Source of the DNA: Pyrrhoderma lamaoense
Taxonomy: Eukaryota > Basidiomycota > Agaricomycetes > Hymenochaetales > Hymenochaetaceae
DNA: 64,000 bases
Direction: 5' to 3'
Assembly: GCA_002794735.1 (NCBI GenBank)
Contig: NBAZ01000003.1
Location: 310,001 to 374,000, forward strand
The translations under genes were made by a program, and so were the position numbers. The notes below the pieces were generated by a model, which made no database searches, was not told where the DNA came from, and worked only from the letters and a program-made list of their open reading frames with translations. Shown here piece by piece: positions 27,001 to 38,023 of this stretch (the first letter of the stretch is position 1; each line of letters begins with the position of its first letter).

Positions 27001-29199
27001 CATGGATGGAGACGATGTAATTATTGTCAAACATACTGTTTCAAACATTATGGAAGGCGAAAAAGAAGTAATCTCCCTTGTCGACATTGGGGAGCTCTAT
27101 ATCAAGGCTACGACTGAGGCCAAGATAGTCGAAGGAGACTTGCGCTGGGAACGCGAGAAATCTCTGGTCTTATTGGGTACGGTACATTCAACTGAGCCAA
27201 GGGAGTTACGAGTGAGTTTTTTTTGCTGTACTTCCATTCTCGAAGTGATAGCTCATGGATATACCATAGTTTACAGCCGGAGAACTTAGGATTACCACGG
27301 GAAGTGGGATATATCTGTTCCATTCAAACTCGAGCGGCGGCGAGGACAGAGCTTTGTTGCTCCAAAATGGTTTTCGATGGATACAAGCATTCTAGATCCG
27401 TACTCATCCGAAGAGCGAACCCGTCGTCACTTCTGTATGTAATATTATCTCAATTAACAGAAAAGTCGATTAAGCTTTATCAACATTCTGGGGGTTAGCA
27501 TTAAGAACAGACCGCATCGAGTTGATGTTTCTTTCGAACAGCAACCACCTGCGTACTTGGATGAATCATATCCTATAATCATCGTTGTATCAAATAATGA
27601 CGAGAAGGAACTTCGGTTTACTTTGGATGTATTATTACAGCCTGGGGATGACGATTCTGGTAGGGAAAAAATAATACAAAGGTCTTGATTGTGATTCTGA
27701 TATTCTGTCAATTACTTAAGTGAACACTATGACTATTGATGAAGAGCAGTCTTCGGGTTTAATAAAAGGTATAGTAATCGGCAAGCTACAACCAGGCTCG
27801 ACGACCCAAAAAATATTGCGCCTCCGAAGTACTGGGACCGCAGGAGATCGAATGGTTGATGTCTCTATCCAATCCCAAACTTTGCCGGTAATCGAAGCGG
27901 TAGATTCGGACATTCTGGAGACGTGCGAAGTGTTGAGAACAATTGTTATACCGACAGTTTCACCATTCACAGCGACTCATGAAGTATCGTATTCACGACG
28001 GAACCGGATACAAAACTCTGGACCCGCAGATCTCCACGCCTTTGATGCTAGTTATTGGGATGATAGTGAAGGGGGGAAGCATTGATATCCACGATATTAG
28101 AATGTACTGAACGCTCTATGAATAATGGCATTAAGATTGAGAGCGTGAGACTAGTTTCGCATGAGGAGGTGAAGGAGTGACTACAATCTCTAACCAGTCC
28201 TTTACTAATTTTTCCAGTAGATCGAGACACATTCGAAGGTCGTTCATTGCTCATTGGAACACGATGTATTCCCGGAAGGTAACCGACATTAACTATGAAA
28301 TTTTGCAATCTATTCATGTTAGTATATCACAGAACTATTCCAAGGCGATCAGCTGTCTTTCACTTGTGAACTGAGCTTAGCTCCTCCACATGACTTCTAC
28401 TCCGACCCTGAAGCCTCTCTTCCTTCACCAGGATCTTTAGAAATTTTTTGGAGAAGGTACTGCCAAAACTTATCAAAAAAGACCAATATTGATGCTCATC
28501 TTCCATATGTAGAGTAAATTCCAGGGATGCACTAGGAAATGATCCGCTTTCGAGAACACAATTAACTTTGCCAATCCTTATTCCTCCTTCGGATGGATTG
28601 GTTGCACTTCTCTCCGTTCCAGCGATCGTTCAGCTCCATCAACCATTTTATATGACTTTGACCCTTCGTAACTTGCATCCATCACGCACGGCATTTCCTT
28701 CAGTTAGTCTTGAGTTAGAACCTTCCGGATCTTCGGTCGCAGTTGCTCCGGGACCAAACACTGGACAAGCTTACCCGCTCTTCCTGCTAGTCAGCCAGAA
28801 GGCCTCAATTTTGTTGCATCAGGAATCCGAAAAGGCCGAACGTCAGCACTTATTCCTGGCGCAGAGGAAACCATTGTATGGTCTCTTGTACCGTTGGAGT
28901 GCGGAGATGCGGTTAAATTGCCGAACCTGCGAGTTGTCGATAGGAGAAAGAGTGAAGACTCAAGAAACAGTCATGGGGGGTTAGGAGCTCAAGATCAAGG
29001 AGCTGGAGCTGTACACCATGAGGCTGGTGCTGCTGACTCGGGTCTACCAGGTGCTGAAGCGGGTGATTTAGGAGACGAAATACGTGTCATTGATGTACGG
29101 TGGGACAAAAGAAATGAAGCTGGTGCTTATTTAGATGGTTCAGACGATTTGGGGGTCAATGATAAACGATTCACTATCTGTGTTTCACCCCTTGATTGA
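24092..29199 (+). CDS. TRAPPC11: TRAPP complex subunit 11 (foie gras and gryzun domains)
   Basis: A subunit of TRAPP (TRAPPII/III type), a Rab exchange factor and tether acting at ER-Golgi/Golgi traffic and autophagy. It starts MNSYPPELLMQLAPVMFVAG, then FPPRKIP and RKHTTLVPSVFVLFLRLYE. The foie-gras domain follows from about 24963 (ALYESAIEYYTAHAKRVRRK, AYGTLVTMFGSP, ADSINIKICKLFLY, HPGFYYYVAAECTERRRL). Next are TPR-like helices (KFFERIARSYSRDKWDPVL) and beta-rich gryzun-type repeats with SEGLVALLSVPAIVQLHQPF-like sequence. Exons include 24092-24370, 24460-24962 and about 25014 onward; all introns are short GT-AG. One frame break near 27300 (GGG) fits a missing G. The C-terminus is Gly/Ala/Asp-rich with IRVIDVRWDKR before the stop. 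Confidence 0.9.
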
Positions 29200-29573
29200 T
29201 TCCTTCAGAACTGAGTATCCATAAATATTTCATATTTGAAATTGCCATCTTACCATAGTTGATTGTACTACCTTAATCGTATGCTATTTGTAATTCCAGC
29301 ACAGCGTGACTTCGCCGAAATTTATTGAGGGCATCCATCTCGGTTGTATATGAATGGATATCTTGTATGTAAGTGATATTGCCCGTAATGCCCATACAAG
29401 CCGCCACCACACATCCAAATCAGTCATATTCAATTAGTGAATGATCTCGCCTTATTTGCCGAGATTCGGTTTATCGGTTCAGGCGTAGTCTTGGAGGGGG
29501 TGTCCAAGAAAAGCATCGATAGGAGACCATAAATAAATGTAGATTGATCTCTTCTGATAAGCAAGTCTCAAGC

Positions 29574-29581
29574 TATAAAAG
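29574..29581 (+). promoter_or_regulatory. TATA box of the Cys-rich mini-gene
   Basis: A perfect TATAAAAG lies 92 nt upstream of the ATG at 29673, in a region with no other gene start. TATA boxes of this strength are typical of inducible fungal genes. Confidence 0.6.
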
Positions 29582-29672
29582 AGCGCAGTCCTTAGAATCT
29601 CTTCTGCCATCAAACGAGTTTGAAGGACAGATTACTTCAAGACACCTACCCCGAACTTGCATACTATCTACG

Positions 29673-29819
29673 ATGGCTTGCTCCTGCTCTTGCTCGTATG
29701 TTCATACTTGATCGTTCATCTTTGAACAGACGCTTAATAGTGCTTCTACAATTAGTTCTTGCTCCTCCTCTAGCAGTTGCTGCTGCTCCTCGAACAACAC
29801 CTGCAGCTGTTCCAAGTAA
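29673..29819 (+). CDS. Cys/Ser-rich 28-residue protein, metallothionein-like
   Basis: Two exons, 29673-29695 and 29756-29819, are joined over a 60 nt GT-AG intron (gtatgt...attag). The product starts MACSCSCSSC, continues with Ser runs and a CCC triplet and ends TCSCSK: nine Cys in 28 residues, only Ser, Asn, Thr, Ala and a final Lys besides, and no aromatic residues. Short fungal copper metallothioneins (the Neurospora and Agaricus type) have about 25 residues with CxC pairs and a terminal Lys, which this resembles in size and composition but not in exact Cys spacing. The strong TATA box, consensus intron and a downstream AATAAA (29980) support a real gene. The alternative is a chance open frame over TGC/TCC-rich simple sequence. 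Confidence 0.5.
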
Positions 29820-30216
29820 ACATCGTGTCTCTCGATAAGACTTGTCTTCATTGATAATCGGTTAGTCCTTGGCTGCTGTTTCTTCTCGTCAATCTAATTA
29901 GATAACTTGTTTCTCTAGATCGATCTCTTCTTTGTACTAGTATTGTATATAAGCTGGATTTGACCTGTGTTAAACGTCAATAAACAGATGATTTTGTATT
30001 CAGACAGATGTGTTCAGAGAAATTGATACCGGAACTCGTCCCAGTTTCAACTTAGAAACAATGCTCTCATGTTCATTCATTTAGTGTGAGATTGTGAAAT
30101 GCATTCATCTGTTCTTGGTGTATAAGCATTAAGTAAGATAATTATATAGGTAAAGATGTATCAAGTGAGTGATAAGTTAATGCTCTAGGTCGGTTATTAT
30201 CCAAAATCAATCATCA
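29820..30216. other. Intergenic region between convergent genes
   Basis: 3' flank of the Cys-rich mini-gene and of TIM22. It contains a polyadenylation-type AATAAA near 29980 and no gene. Confidence 0.4.
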
Positions 30217-30945
30217 TCACTGTAGCAATAGACGAAGTTAGCTAAAGATGACTGATTAAAGACGTATACATACTCAGATGACTCCCGCTTCAAGAATAAG
30301 TCTATGGCGGCAGAAAAGGCTGCAAACGCAAGCCCTCCCCAAATGCAGCTTTGGGGCCAGAATTACGAGCAAGAATCCCACCGGCCATAAACCCTGCGAT
30401 CACAGGGTTAGCCATATCATTCCTACCTCTGTACTATCAATAGAGAAGAAGAAGAGAGTAATATAAACAGAAATCTAAAGAATGTGATATGAAAACAAGC
30501 TTACAGCTTCAACGGCACACTCTAAGCCCGAATACAATGCACCCACTTTCCCAAATCCCTTTCCACTTCTCCACATACCCTTGCCCATATCTCTGAATAT
30601 CTCTCTCGCTTTTGGGTATTAGTTGCATTTGGACTCGCTTGAGGTCGAAGTAGGGGATCTTCATACGCGAATGACGCGGACATTAACGAGAAGAATGCGC
30701 CAAGTCCAAGACCTTGTTAGTAGAAGAGAGTAAGATCGTTAATATAGTGTTTTTTTGTGATATTTATCAAGCATACCTGCAACACCTGCCATTCCTGTCT
30801 TGAAAAGACAAGACTCGGGGGCGCGTGCCATCAAGTCTTGATATTTTTTAGCTTGAATGAGTTGTGCTCTGTCATCTTCTGTCATTCCTGGGGGTAGAGG
30901 CTCCTTCCCTGGTAGAAAAACAGGAGCTAAGGGTGGCCATGGCAT
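30217..30945 (-). CDS. TIM22: Mitochondrial inner-membrane translocase subunit Tim22
   Basis: The channel subunit of the carrier translocase, which inserts metabolite carriers into the inner membrane. Exons are 30945-30777, 30712-30505 and 30433 to about 30275, with a probable last intron (GTATAC...CTACAG) placing the stop at 30219-30217. Without that intron the frame stops a few codons later, so the effect is small. The start is the only in-frame Met (MPWPPLAPVFLPG). The family core is present: SCLFKTGMAGVAG, GLGAFFSLMSASFAYEDP, the Cys in GLECAVEAYR, NDMANPVIAGFMAGGILARN and GPKAAFGGGLAFAAFSAAID. One frame break at a run of four A's (about 30615 on the plus strand) fits a missing base. Confidence 0.93.
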
Positions 30946-31172
30946 GCTCAACGGAACGTCTAGATGTCCTCGACAAACCACCTCACACCCTAGCTAATTT
31001 CAAGAGTTTACCTGGGCGTAACACTCAGCAGTAGTTCTTAGTCATCTACTCGATCAATTCACTTTTTTCGGGCTACAGGAGATGCAAATACCCACAGTCA
31101 CATGCTATGTAATTTCCCAATATGAGCTTCATGTAGTTGTATCAGCAATTTGGATTCCCACTCTTACTCACT

Positions 31173-32531
31173 ATGTTTCCCCCTGGTCATAAGGAACAGG
31201 ATCCCAATGCACCCATAAGGCAGACAGACAACGATGCATCACTTGCAAGGCTGTCTACTGTGCAAAAAGGCTATATTGTCGATCCCTACATTCGCCACTT
31301 TCTTCCTCTGAGATCCCAGAGCCAACCAAGTCGTCCACCATTGATTAACATTGGCACCTACTTGCGATCTGAATCTATCGATAGACTCGTTGAAAGCTGG
31401 CTCAATATCTGCGCAGAAGATGGGAACAAGTGTCAGATCGTCAGTCTTGGAGCAGGAAGCGATACTCGGTTTTGGAGATTTGCTGTGCGTTTCCGTTATT
31501 TGATCAACTATCCGGTAAGACTCATGCGGCATAGCCAGGATAGAATAGTAAATATAGGAACAGAATACTGAGATATATTGAAGTCGATTTCTCAGAAATC
31601 ACTACTAAAAAAGCCATGACTATCAAGAAGAACAAGAACCTGAGCGATACCCTCGGCGAGCCAGTAACAGTTAGTATGTATTACGTCGATGGATCGCATA
31701 TGAATAGTATCTGATAAGAAATGTTTCTCCTGGGGAACTCCGTATACCTTAAAAATAGCAAGGGCGGAACATCTCTCTCTTCCCCTATGTATCATCTTAT
31801 TGCGGCAGACTTGCGCACTCCATCATCTTCCCCGGATTCAGTGGCGGGAGCACTTGCTCCGTTACTCGATGCGTCTGTGCCGACTTTACTTATTTTTGAA
31901 TGTGTTCTTGCATATCTTCAGCCTAATGAGTCTTCAACTCTCATTGGATGGTTTGTGGATCACTATCGGGACTCAAGTGAAGGGAATGAAGGGAAGAATA
32001 ATAGCAAGGCTCCTCTTGGGGTAATTGTATATGAAATGTTCGGGCTTGAGGATTCCTTTGGCAAGGTCATGAAAGCAAACCTTAAGGTAGCGTTAACGGA
32101 AAGCATACGTGTCATAGTACATACTGACAGGCTGTTTGTCAAAATCTGCATTTAGATGCGAAATGTCAATATTCCCGGGGTGGAGCTCTATAATACGGAA
32201 GAATCGCTACCGAAACGCTTTACAGAACCAAGTTTGGGTTACAACTTCAGATATGCAAAGGCATTAACTCTGAAAGATATTAGGACTAAACACTTACCTG
32301 AAGAAGAATCTAAGAGGTACTCGTGAATCTTATACAGCTACTTATTTGACTAAAAATATTGGTAGAATCTCACAGTTGGAAATGTTGGACGAATATGAAG
32401 AACTTGATCTCGTTTTGTCTCACTACGCGATTACTTGGGCCGCCGCATGGCCAACTTCGGATGCAGACCCGTTGGTGTCAAAAGAGAGGTTTGAGAGATG
32501 GCATATGAAATGGGATAGTACCAATCGGTGA
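31173..32531 (+). CDS. PPM1: Leucine carboxyl methyltransferase 1 (PP2A C-terminal methylation)
   Basis: It methylates the C-terminal leucine carboxylate of the PP2A catalytic subunit using S-adenosylmethionine, controlling holoenzyme assembly. The start ATG (31173) is followed by IRQTDNDASLARLSTVQKGY, then FLPLRSQ, the SAM-binding SLGAGSDTRFWRF, RYIEVDFSEITTKKA, DLRTP, LLIFECVLAYLQPNES, VIVYEMFGLEDSFGKVM and, at the end, LDEYEELDLVLSHYAITWA. All are family blocks in the expected order and the length matches fungal homologues. The first exon junction (near 31490-31570) is not exactly resolved. It is divergent from TIM22 with a gap of about 230 nt, so they may share a promoter. Confidence 0.92.
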
Positions 32532-33267
32532 TAACCTTGATTTAAGCAGTGATTTCTATTTGAAGTTGGCGGGTGGTAAAAATGTATTTGTACTAGTGTG
32601 AGTTCGTGATACAAACTCACATGGAGAAAATTAACTAATTGTAAATAGAGGCACCCGTGTAGAATTTTTGGAATATAGTTCTTTGCCTTCTTAAATTGGT
32701 TTATCTGTGTGTGTGCAGCGGATTCTGGTATGAATATATCCGAATGGACTGTGTATTTTTTAACACTTTTATTGGCGACAATCCCACTTAAGTTGAAATT
32801 CGGTGAATAGTTCTCTTTCTAGTTGAACCCGTGTGTGTTACTTCAAAAGCTAGTTAATTCATCTATCTTGTCTGAGAGCGCGAGTAGTTTGTGGCGGAGT
32901 GTCGCTTGTACGATAAGAGTGAGTTTCACTGCTTTTTACAGCTTTTGACTAGAGAACAAAAAGACAATCTCAGTGCTCAGAGACAGAAACTCGTTGATTA
33001 ATTGAACGCTATGATTTTTCCTCGTGCAAAGTGTTCTCTATGTGACTTTACGATAAGCCAAATTAAATACTTGAGTTTCAGAAGATCGTCGATAATGGCT
33101 GTTCTCTTGACTTCCCCATTTATGAAGACCGTTCAGACGCATGGCAATATGAGATAGGCTTTCGCCACATAACTAACGCCGCAACATTTCCGAGCATAAA
33201 AACTAGCGGATCATGTCATAAGATAACTCTTGGTTGATCGCAACTAGAAGGGTTTTCTTTAACTTCG
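32532..33267. other. Intergenic region upstream of the first TRK gene
   Basis: No gene seen. It probably contains the promoter of TRK gene 1. Confidence 0.4.
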
Positions 33268-36200
33268 ATGTCTTCGACTTTGAAGGCGAAAATCCATGCC
33301 GGCTGGTCGAAGTTCAAGAGTGAACTCAACTTTTTCCGAGTTCATGTACTATTTTTGTAAGTCTCCAGAAACAGCCGTGTCATATCCGCTTTTTTCTGAT
33401 GAAGAAGAACTTTCAAACTAGTACATTTACACCAATCATCTTTTCTATAATATTTTATGCGGCAAACGGAGCAAATCATATTTCTTATGTTGACGCCTTG
33501 TTTAACTGCGTCAGCGCAGTTTGCGTCTGTGGGCTTACAACAATCGACTTGAGCTCACTCACTCCATTCCAACAGTTCCTACTATTCTTCCAAAGTGCTA
33601 TTGGCAGTCCTGTGAGTGGAAAGCCAGGGGATGTAAAAGGGTATGCTAACACCTATATACGAGTAGATAACAGTTTCATGGGTGATGGTCTACATAAGAC
33701 GATTTTATTTCTCGAAAAGATTTAGCAGTTTCATAGACGCCGAGATTGCAAGGAGAAAGGATTTCATAGAGAGAGAAGGAAACAGTGCTTCGGAACAGGA
33801 GAGACCACACTGGATACAAAGGTTTTCAAGTCAAGTGCTTGGAAGGAAGAAATCCTTGGAGAAGGTGACCGATGAAAAGAACCCCCAACCCCGAAACGAG
33901 AGCACACTAGAAGCTCCACCGGAACTCTTACGGGGATGAACTCAACAGATAGACTATCAGTCCACGGACATAGCACATCGTCTTTTAGCTTGGATACAAT
34001 AATTGAATCTCGGTATGCATTAAAGAACTGGTATGATTAGCACACACTAACATACCTTCTTGTAGACCTAGACCAATTTTCCCAGATCCCATTCTTGAGT
34101 CTGATAACGAGGACTTCGACACGACTGACCTAGCTCGTGTCAGATCTGTCCCAAATGATAAGACGAGAGGAAAGAACGAGGAAGGTGTAAAGCAGATCAA
34201 ACATGTTCGGACTACAGATTTCTCGTCATCCCAAAGCAACCTTCGACAAAGGAGAAGTACCCAGCAAAATAGACCCGGCTTCAAAAGACACGGATCCATA
34301 AGCTCTCCCAAAGCGAGGAAAAGTATCGAGCCACTCGGGCCATAGTTCATGACGACAGAGGTATGGTCATAAGTTTCATCGTTTGATCATAACCTTAACT
34401 CAAGTCCGTGGTGCATTATAACTTTTCAGGCTACTTGGGTAGTCAACCTCCGCGAAGGGACCCTACGAGAGCTGAAGATGAACGTAGTTCTTTTTTTAGT
34501 GAGAGATCTACGCTATTCGATCTCAATCCTCAGGAAACAAAGAATAAAGGTTATGGCGGATTCCCTTATCCTACAACCATCATGCTACGTTACCTTCGGA
34601 TATTCCTGCCCAGTTTGCACCGCGAATAGTACAGAAAATGCTGTCTAAGGACGATAAAGAAGATGAGAAAGAAAAAGAGGCAACATCCAGTGACTCTTCT
34701 TCGAAGCCTGTCAATTACATCACATTTGATGCGGTGGTAGGAAGAAACTCTAAATTTCATCAGCTTACAGAGGAGCAGCTTGAAGAGCTAGGTGGAGTGG
34801 AATATAGGGCGTTAACTGTTCTTCTATGGTTCATCGCAGTTGTACGTTTTTTCGTCTACCTTTTTTGTGCTTTCGTCTTAACCTTTTTTTACTACCTTAT
34901 CCACTAGTATGCATTGTCCACCTTATTAATCTGCTTCGTGATTTTAGCGCCGTATATGTCAATGTCCAGGTGGCACGACACATTTGAACCTCCAACGCAA
35001 CATAAACCCGTCTCTCCCGTATGGTTTTCGGGTTTCCTTGTTGTTTCAGCATATACAACGACAGGGATGTCTCTCGTAGATCAAAGTATGCTGCCATTTG
35101 AAAGGGCATACGCCCTTTTGTTAGTTGTCACATACCTTATTTTAGCTGGGAACTTGATGTTTGTGAGTGTTCCTCTTGTCCCTTTAAATTTCCATACTAA
35201 AATATTATAACGTCCGCGTATCACTAGCCTATCTTGTTAGTCTTTATTGCTTATCTACTAACAAGAATGATCGAGTACTGACCATTAGTTCCATTCTTTC
35301 TCAAGGCTTCGTTTTAATATGTAAGCTACTGTGTATTGATAAATATGATCTAGTTACTGATATTCATACTCCAATTAGATGGATTTTGTCCAAACTCACA
35401 TCGGAGGATTCTCGATTCAATGAAACACTGAATTTCTTGCTTGATCATCCCCGTCGATGCTACCTTTACTTGTTCCCATCACATCAGACGTGGCTCCTCC
35501 TATCTGTGGTAATGACACTCAAGTAGGTCTAGCGAGCAGCTCCGCGTATCACAAGCTTTTGACAATTACTCTACTTTTCAGCGCTGCTGAATGGCTTTTC
35601 TTTATGATTTTGAACATAGGAATACCGTATATGGATGAGATTCCGCTTGGTGTGCGAGTCATTAATGGCCTCTTCCAGTCCTGTTCAGCTCGAGCTGCAG
35701 GATTCGTTTCTGTCTCAATTTCTAGTGTTGCCCCTGCCTTACAGTGAGCCTTACCCCAATTTTATCTTTGATCTATGTTTAATACTTTTTAAAGAGTGTT
35801 ATACATTGTTATAATGTATATTGGAATCTGTATGTTTGAACCTGGATCTTTTGTAACTTGAGCTAACTCGCCTTTCTAATTAGACCCCATTTCCTTGAGG
35901 TGAGAATATGTGAATTTTCGGTATAGGTATCAATTGCGTCTAACTATTGATTCCAGCATTCAGTCAACAAACGTATACGAAGAAAAATCACTAGGTGTAT
36001 ATGAGCTGATGATGACAATACTGAGCCTAGTCAGGAAGGATCACGATTCTCAGTATGGGGGCGTTACGCAGCTTTCCATGCCCGCAGACAGCTTGCCTTT
36101 GGTGAGTAACGATGGAACTCGCCAAACAGACAGAGCTAATGGCTTCACAACTTCTCATCATAAGATATGTGGTGGTTGGCTTTTGCTCTGTTCCTAATTT

Positions 36201-36762
36201 GTGTTATTGAGAGGGGAAAAATTCAGAATGAAGATGATTTTTCTTGGTTTACAATATTTTCTCTCAGTCAGTCAAATTCACTATCTTTATTGATCGCTGA
36301 ATATCTGACTCCATATCCAGTGTTTGAGCTGATCTCTGCATACTGTAGCGTTGGTATGAGCTTGGGCCAACCGAACGTGAGTCGGATTTTATAATCACAT
36401 GCAATTTCTTTAGCTAAATATCCCATTTTAAGGCAAACTTCTCGTTAGTTGGAGCCTTCTCGACAGGTTCAAAGTTGATTATCATGGCAGTCATGTTGAG
36501 AGGACGTCATCGTGGTCTTCCTGTTGCTATCGACCGCGCCGTGATGTTGCCTTTTGAATTCGCCAAGGCTCTGAATGCTAAAAATGGTCATGACGAAAAC
36601 GAAAATACTCCTACTCCAAGTCAGGCCTCCGAGTCCGCAGATGTATCTAACGTTTCCAAGACAGATATTGTCAGCCCAGAGCCGAAATCTCAGTCCTTAG
36701 ACAAGGACAAGGAGAGCGAAGTACCAGAAACTGCACCTCTCATTGGAAGGACGGTCCCCTAG
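33268..36762 (+). CDS. TRK1: TRK-family K+ transporter, copy 1
   Basis: A plasma-membrane K+ importer of the TRK type with four pore loops. Exons begin 33268-33356, 33422-33611 and 33667 onward. The filter glycines are visible in VCGLTTIDLSSLTPFQQ (loop 1), SAYTTTGMSLVDQSMLPF (loop 2), CSARAAGFVSVSIS (loop 3) and SAYCSVGMSLGQPN (loop 4). A long, charged cytosolic loop (about 33720-34620) separates the first pore unit from GGFPYPTTIMLRYLRIFLP, as in fungal TRKs. The C-terminal region keeps HRGLPVAIDRAVMLPFEF and a Ser/Asp/Glu-rich tail. A 15 nt exon (35306-35320) is required to join PIL to LRFNIWIL. Missing-base breaks lie near 33915, 34340, 34625 and 36009. It is tandem with copy 2, 1.26 kb downstream. 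Confidence 0.93.
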
Positions 36763-38023
36763 GAGGCTCCGGCACCCCTTCTGATTTTCGGTGTAAATGT
36801 AGGAGCTATCTTCAAAGAAAATTACTTAAATTTCATTATTGGTCATTCTGGATAGTAATCTCTTTGCTTCAGCGAAGCAAACTCTTTTTTGGACTATATA
36901 ATTATTCATTTTTTATTCATCCCCTTTTACTCTATATAATTATTATTGTAGCAATAGAAAAAGAGACATATTAGATAGGATTTTTTGTTTGTTTGTAATG
37001 CTAAAGTGGCGCGGAGATTCAACAATGTTATGCTGAAAGACAAAGTTGCGCGTACATGAATAATTTTTGAAGACCATTATAAAGGATGTTCAAGATATTT
37101 TCGTCAATGAACTCACTGAAGAATTCAAAGGCAAAAGCGATAGACATACCTTCGTTATCATTTCTCCTGGGGCTTCATGTCTGAAAGCCTCGCATACATG
37201 CACATATACGTGTTGGTATCTCCGCATTCTCAAAAAGCTCAAAGACTTGCATATATGCTGTTACTATAGCATCTCTTTATAACAAAGTTTTTTAACAGAC
37301 AATTAAACCTCTAAGCTAGATCCTTAGAAAAGGACGAAGAACAATTTCGCTGTTGTCCATGTCGGATAGACACAACTGGCGAACCGGTTTTATCTGGCCA
37401 CGCATATATACAGCTTATCCAATATTGTATTCAGATTTCGTCCTATCCAGACGTCAATTCACATGTTACATATTAATTGTCAGTAAAGTTTTAGTATATG
37501 TATCGAAAGAGGCAAAAGAAATAAGTAGCGGAAAGATTGCAAATGGGTAAGTATCGATACATAGAGCCCAAGGGAGTCCATACCACCTTTTGCCGACACG
37601 TTTTCTTGAACTAATGATTAGCTTCTTGATTTGGTGTTACAAAACTGATCAACTTGGAATGCATTTCTCACGTGCCCTGTCACACAGTAGATCCGTTTGA
37701 CCAGACTATTTTTATACATGTATCAGTGTATCAGTCAATAAATCATCACCTACATTTGGATTTGCTTCCGCTAATACCACCCAATTTCTTATAATATACA
37801 AGAAAGTATGTAACAAGATCAGATTTTGGTAGTCGTTTGATAAGAGCATGGAACTAGAATATGAGCAAGAACTCGGCTCTTTTGGGGCGTAGGGAACCTC
37901 AAAGCCGGGTCGTGGAAACCGCAAGGAAACGAAGTTCCTAATAATAAATACCCATGTTCGCTAACACTAAATAGTAAAACCCCGGGCACCATCGGTACAT
38001 AACTCTAGTCCCCCTAGTAGTAT
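36763..38023. other. Intergenic region between the TRK paralogues
   Basis: AT-rich, no convincing gene. Short frames on both strands show no resemblance to TRK or other families. Confidence 0.4.
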
